From assembly GCA_020345705.1 (NCBI GenBank), contig CP070766.1:1642447-1651732 (forward strand): a stretch of 9,286 nt of DNA. The letters are read 5' to 3'. Numbering within the stretch: the first letter of the stretch is position 1; each line of letters starts with the position of its first letter. The DNA comes from Candidatus Zixiibacteriota bacterium (GTDB taxonomy: Bacteria; Zixibacteria; MSB-5A5; GN15; PGXB01). The notes under the pieces were generated by a model. That model saw only the letters and a list, made by a program, of their open reading frames with translations, made no database searches and was not told the origin of the DNA. Positions 7,360 through 9,286 of this stretch are shown here, one piece after another. The position numbers and the translations under genes are program-made.

Positions 7360-7365
7360 TCATAA
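7338..7365. repeat. AT-rich perfect inverted repeat before the uppS promoter
   Basis: A 9-base arm TTATGATTA (7338-7346) is matched exactly by TAATCATAA (7357-7365), with a 10-base spacer. It straddles the stop codon of the secreted-protein gene and ends 5 bases before the putative -35 of uppS. As RNA it would be a weak A-U hairpin followed by only three U, so a poor terminator. As DNA it could be an operator. One such repeat is roughly what chance would give in a window this size, so only its position makes it notable. Confidence 0.35.
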
Positions 7366-7370
7366 TTTCC

Positions 7371-7399
7371 TTGCCCTGCCCCTCTTACAAGTCTATAAT
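7371..7399 (+). promoter_or_regulatory. Sigma-70-type promoter for uppS
   Basis: A -35 element TTGCCC (7371-7376, four of six consensus bases) and a perfect -10 TATAAT (7394-7399) are separated by the optimal 17 bases. They sit in the only real intergenic gap of the window (7360-7406). The expected start of transcription, 7-8 bases past the -10, falls at or next to A7407, the first base of the uppS ATG. This predicts little or no 5' leader. Confidence 0.6.
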
Positions 7400-7406
7400 T
7401 GCCGCT

Positions 7407-8147
7407 ATGACGGATAAAATCGATGCTCTCAAAAAGAGAATCGATCTGCGCCGGCTCCCTGAACATATTGCCATCATAATGGACGGCAACGGTCGGTGGG
7501 CAAGAAGGCGCAATCTCCCGAGGACGGCGGGGCACGAAGCCGGAGTTGAGGCGGTCAGAAAGGTCGTCCGCGCTTCGGCCGAGGTCGGCATAAAGATCTT
7601 GACGTTGTACACTGTCTCGGTCGAAAACTGGAAACGACCCCGGGAAGAAGTGGCGGCTCTGATGCGCCTTCTGACCAGAACCACTCGGCGGGAAATCGAC
7701 GAACTCAACAGAAATAACGTCCGCCTGATTACGACCGGAAGGGTCGATGAGCTGTCCATTGCCCGGCGCAAAGTGCTGGCCCTGGCCGCAGAAAAGACTA
7801 GGGAGAACGACGGCCTCATTCTGAACCTGGCCCTCAACTACGGCGGCCGGACGGAGATTGTAGATGCCATCAGATCAATTGCCCTCGGCATCCGCGCCGG
7901 TCACATCCAACCGAACGACATAAATGAAACGCTGTTCTCGGACTATCTCTATACCGCCGCACTCCCGGACCCCGACCTCCTGATCAGAACTTCCGGCGAG
8001 ATGAGGATATCTAATTTCCTGATATGGCAGACAAGCTACACGGAACTGTATGTAACCGATGTGCTCTGGCCTGATTTCGGGCGCAAGGAGCTGTTTGAGG
8101 CGGTAATCGAGTATCAGAAGCGCGAGCGCCGCTTTGGAAGGATATAG
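7407..8147 (+). CDS. uppS: Undecaprenyl diphosphate synthase (cis-prenyltransferase)
   Basis: Adds isopentenyl units in cis to farnesyl diphosphate to make the C55 carrier lipid for peptidoglycan and other surface polymers. The product from the ATG at 7407 is 246 aa. The catalytic Asp is D26 in IMDGNGRWA, followed by the diphosphate-binding GHEAG region. The second conserved block LLIRTSGEMRISNF supplies R194 and R200, and E213 is in YTELY. These positions equal the E. coli numbering exactly, which supports the 7407 start over the in-frame TTG at 7371. That TTG also coincides with the -35 element. There is no Shine-Dalgarno sequence before the ATG, and together with the promoter position this suggests leaderless translation. 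The stop TAG is only 6 bases from cdsA, in the same frame. The uppS-cdsA order is common in bacteria. Confidence 0.96.
   Translation: MTDKIDALKKRIDLRRLPEHIAIIMDGNGRWARRRNLPRTAGHEAGVEAVRKVVRASAEVGIKILTLYTVSVENWKRPREEVAALMRLLTRTTRREIDELNRNNVRLITTGRVDELSIARRKVLALAAEKTRENDGLILNLALNYGGRTEIVDAIRSIALGIRAGHIQPNDINETLFSDYLYTAALPDPDLLIRTSGEMRISNFLIWQTSYTELYVTDVLWPDFGRKELFEAVIEYQKRERRFGRI
8136..8142 (+). promoter_or_regulatory. Probable cdsA ribosome binding site
   Basis: GGAAGGA near the 3' end of uppS stands 11 bases before the TTG at 8154. The spacing is a little long, but no closer candidate exists, and no other usual start codon lies between the uppS stop and this TTG. Confidence 0.5.
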
Positions 8148-8153
8148 ATCGTC

Positions 8154-8969
8154 TTGAGCCGAAACCTGATCATTCGAATCGTCATCGCAGTCATTTTCGG
8201 GCCTCTCATTATTCTGATTTCGTACCTCGGCGGCTGGTGGCTGTTCGGCATGATTATGCTCTTCGCCGCCATCGGCAGTATCGAGTTTCAGGTCAACAGC
8301 GGTGTAAGACCGGTTTCGGTCGAGTTCTGGCTGACGCTGATTTTTACCATGGGGATTGTGGCTTCTTCGACTCTGGTCTCGGCTGAATCAGGAATGATGG
8401 CATTCGTCGGCTATCTGATTCTCATCGGGATTGTGTCCGCCATCAAGAATGTCTCTCCGGCTGATCTGTACAAGCGGCAGGCCTGGCTTGTCTGGGGGAC
8501 GGCCTATCTGGGGCTGTTGTATCCGTTTGTTTACTTCATCCGGCAACTGTCGACGGACAGAGGAGGCGACTGGCTCCTGTTCCTGTTAGGCACGCTCTGG
8601 CTTTCGGACACGCTGGCCATGTTTGTCGGCAAAGCCATCGGCAAGCGCAAATTCGCCCCGACCGTCTCGCCGAACAAGACGATGGCCGGATTTGTCGGCG
8701 GTGTTATCGGTGGGATTATAGTCGCCGTCATCCTGAAGTTGTGGCGGTTGTCGGAAATAGACATCGCTCTTCTTCTTGTTCCGGGGATTCTCGTCTCGAT
8801 CGTCGGCCAATTCGGCGATTTGGTGGAATCGTGCTGGAAACGGGCTGTCGGTATCAAAGACTCATCATCAATCATACCAGGCCACGGCGGCGTTCTGGAT
8901 CGTTTCGATTCACTGTTGTTTGCATCGCCGGTCTTATTTCTCTTTCTCAAATTTTTCGTTTACCGATAA
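8154..8969 (+). CDS. cdsA: Phosphatidate cytidylyltransferase (CDP-diacylglycerol synthase)
   Basis: Integral membrane enzyme that converts phosphatidic acid and CTP to CDP-diacylglycerol, the precursor of phospholipids. The 271 aa product is mostly hydrophobic, with segments at about 5-25, 29-45, 58-75, 82-98, 110-130, 139-160, 177-196, 204-220 and 254-270. The family signature near the C-terminus is present: S226, K229-R230, K235-D236, H244-G-G, D249-R250 and D252. Upstream are WLSDTLAMFVGKAIGKRKFAP (about 149-169) and SPNKTMAGFVGG (172-183). Two small deviations from the usual pattern are W228, where an aliphatic residue or Phe is expected, and NKTMAG where relatives have KKTWEG. The catalytic residues remain. 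It uses a TTG start, the first usable codon after the uppS stop. Its stop is immediately followed by the ATG of the next gene. Confidence 0.95.
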   Translation: MSRNLIIRIVIAVIFGPLIILISYLGGWWLFGMIMLFAAIGSIEFQVNSGVRPVSVEFWLTLIFTMGIVASSTLVSAESGMMAFVGYLILIGIVSAIKNVSPADLYKRQAWLVWGTAYLGLLYPFVYFIRQLSTDRGGDWLLFLLGTLWLSDTLAMFVGKAIGKRKFAPTVSPNKTMAGFVGGVIGGIIVAVILKLWRLSEIDIALLLVPGILVSIVGQFGDLVESCWKRAVGIKDSSSIIPGHGGVLDRFDSLLFASPVLFLFLKFFVYR

Positions 8970-9286
8970 ATGGGGGCAAAGGTGAGACTGGCCGATTTCA
9001 TTTTCGCCGCCCGCCCGATGCTTCTCCTGCCGGTCTGGTCAATTTATCTTATCGCCTGCAAATTCTCCTATGGGCAGGCCCGGTTTGATGCCAGGGCGCT
9101 GATGTCACTAATTGCCGTGTCTCTGGTTGCCGTCGGGGCATATTTCATAAATCAGATATATGACTATCAAACGGACCTCATAAACAAAAAGCTTGGATTT
9201 CTCCAGCGCGGTCTGATAAGCAGGAGCGAAATGACTGCTGCTTATATAAGTGTCTCTCTGGTCGGCCTGATTGCCGGGTTTGCGGC
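8970..9286 (+). CDS. UbiA-family prenyltransferase, 3' partial
   Basis: Membrane prenyltransferase that would join a polyprenyl diphosphate to an acceptor; the substrate is not determinable here. About 105 residues are visible before the window ends. An N-terminal RPMLLLPVWSIYLIA (15-29) begins the first membrane helix, a second lies at about 45-62, and the metal-diphosphate motif N-x3-D-x3-D is present as N61, D65 and D69 (NQIYDYQTD). After it, the NKPxRP stretch found in UbiA, MenA and archaeal DGGGP synthase is replaced by NKKLGFLQRG, suggesting a different subgroup. The ATG at 8970 directly abuts the cdsA stop and has no Shine-Dalgarno sequence. GTG at 8982, preceded by GGGGG at 8972-8976, is an equally plausible start that costs four residues. 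Clustering with uppS and cdsA suggests membrane-lipid or quinone work. Confidence 0.85.
   Translation, partial: MGAKVRLADFIFAARPMLLLPVWSIYLIACKFSYGQARFDARALMSLIAVSLVAVGAYFINQIYDYQTDLINKKLGFLQRGLISRSEMTAAYISVSLVGLIAGFA

Noticed and set aside
7371..7406. Longer UppS starting at TTG 7371
   Set aside because: The extra 12 residues do not resemble UppS, the TTG coincides with the putative -35, and the ATG at 7407 restores E. coli-like numbering of all catalytic residues.
1..9286. CRISPR array, tRNA or rRNA gene, insertion sequence, attachment site, replication origin
   Set aside because: No periodic repeats, RNA gene signatures, transposase motifs or terminal inverted repeats were seen, and coding genes leave almost no free space.

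Overview
The window is a compact run of eleven genes, all on the + strand, with no rRNA, tRNA, CRISPR array, insertion sequence or other mobile element visible. Gaps between genes are 0-13 bases, or the genes overlap. The one exception is 47 bases ahead of uppS. The protein set is bacterial. The MlaE/MlaF pair, a signal-peptide protein, UppS and CdsA fit a diderm (Gram-negative type) envelope. A flavoredoxin-like protein, family 4 uracil-DNA glycosylase and UbiA-type prenyltransferase, with moderate GC by eye and free use of ATA and GTG/TTG, would suit an uncultivated lineage of the FCB group (Zixibacteria-like). That placement is an impression from gene content, not a demonstrated assignment.

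Layout: positions 1-2054 hold the 3' part of an Fe-S uracil-DNA glycosylase gene overlapping dnaB (replicative helicase). Positions 2058-3595 hold an ABC permease/ATPase pair of the MlaE/MlaF type, with no MlaD-type substrate-binding gene beside it. Positions 3606-4961 hold radA (recombination helicase). Positions 4975-5553 hold a flavoredoxin-like flavin-binding protein, and 5559-6698 hold tgt (queuosine insertion into tRNA). Positions 6688-7359 encode an unrecognised secreted, aromatic-rich protein. Positions 7407-9286 hold uppS (undecaprenyl diphosphate synthase), cdsA (CDP-diacylglycerol synthase) and the start of a UbiA-family prenyltransferase cut by the window end.

The genes look co-transcribed in one or two units: a genome-maintenance block (glycosylase, DnaB, RadA) interleaved with lipid transport (Mla), then tRNA modification, then a membrane-lipid block (UppS, CdsA, UbiA). 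The only convincing promoter-like sequence lies in the 47-base gap. A perfect TATAAT and a TTGCCC -35 are separated by 17 bases, and they would place the transcription start on, or within a base or two of, the uppS ATG. A leaderless uppS mRNA is therefore a real possibility.

I see no previously undescribed multi-gene system here. The observations most worth following are the possible leaderless uppS promoter and its upstream dyad, the MlaEF pair without MlaD, the unrecognised secreted protein, and the variant Asp-rich motif context of the UbiA-like enzyme.
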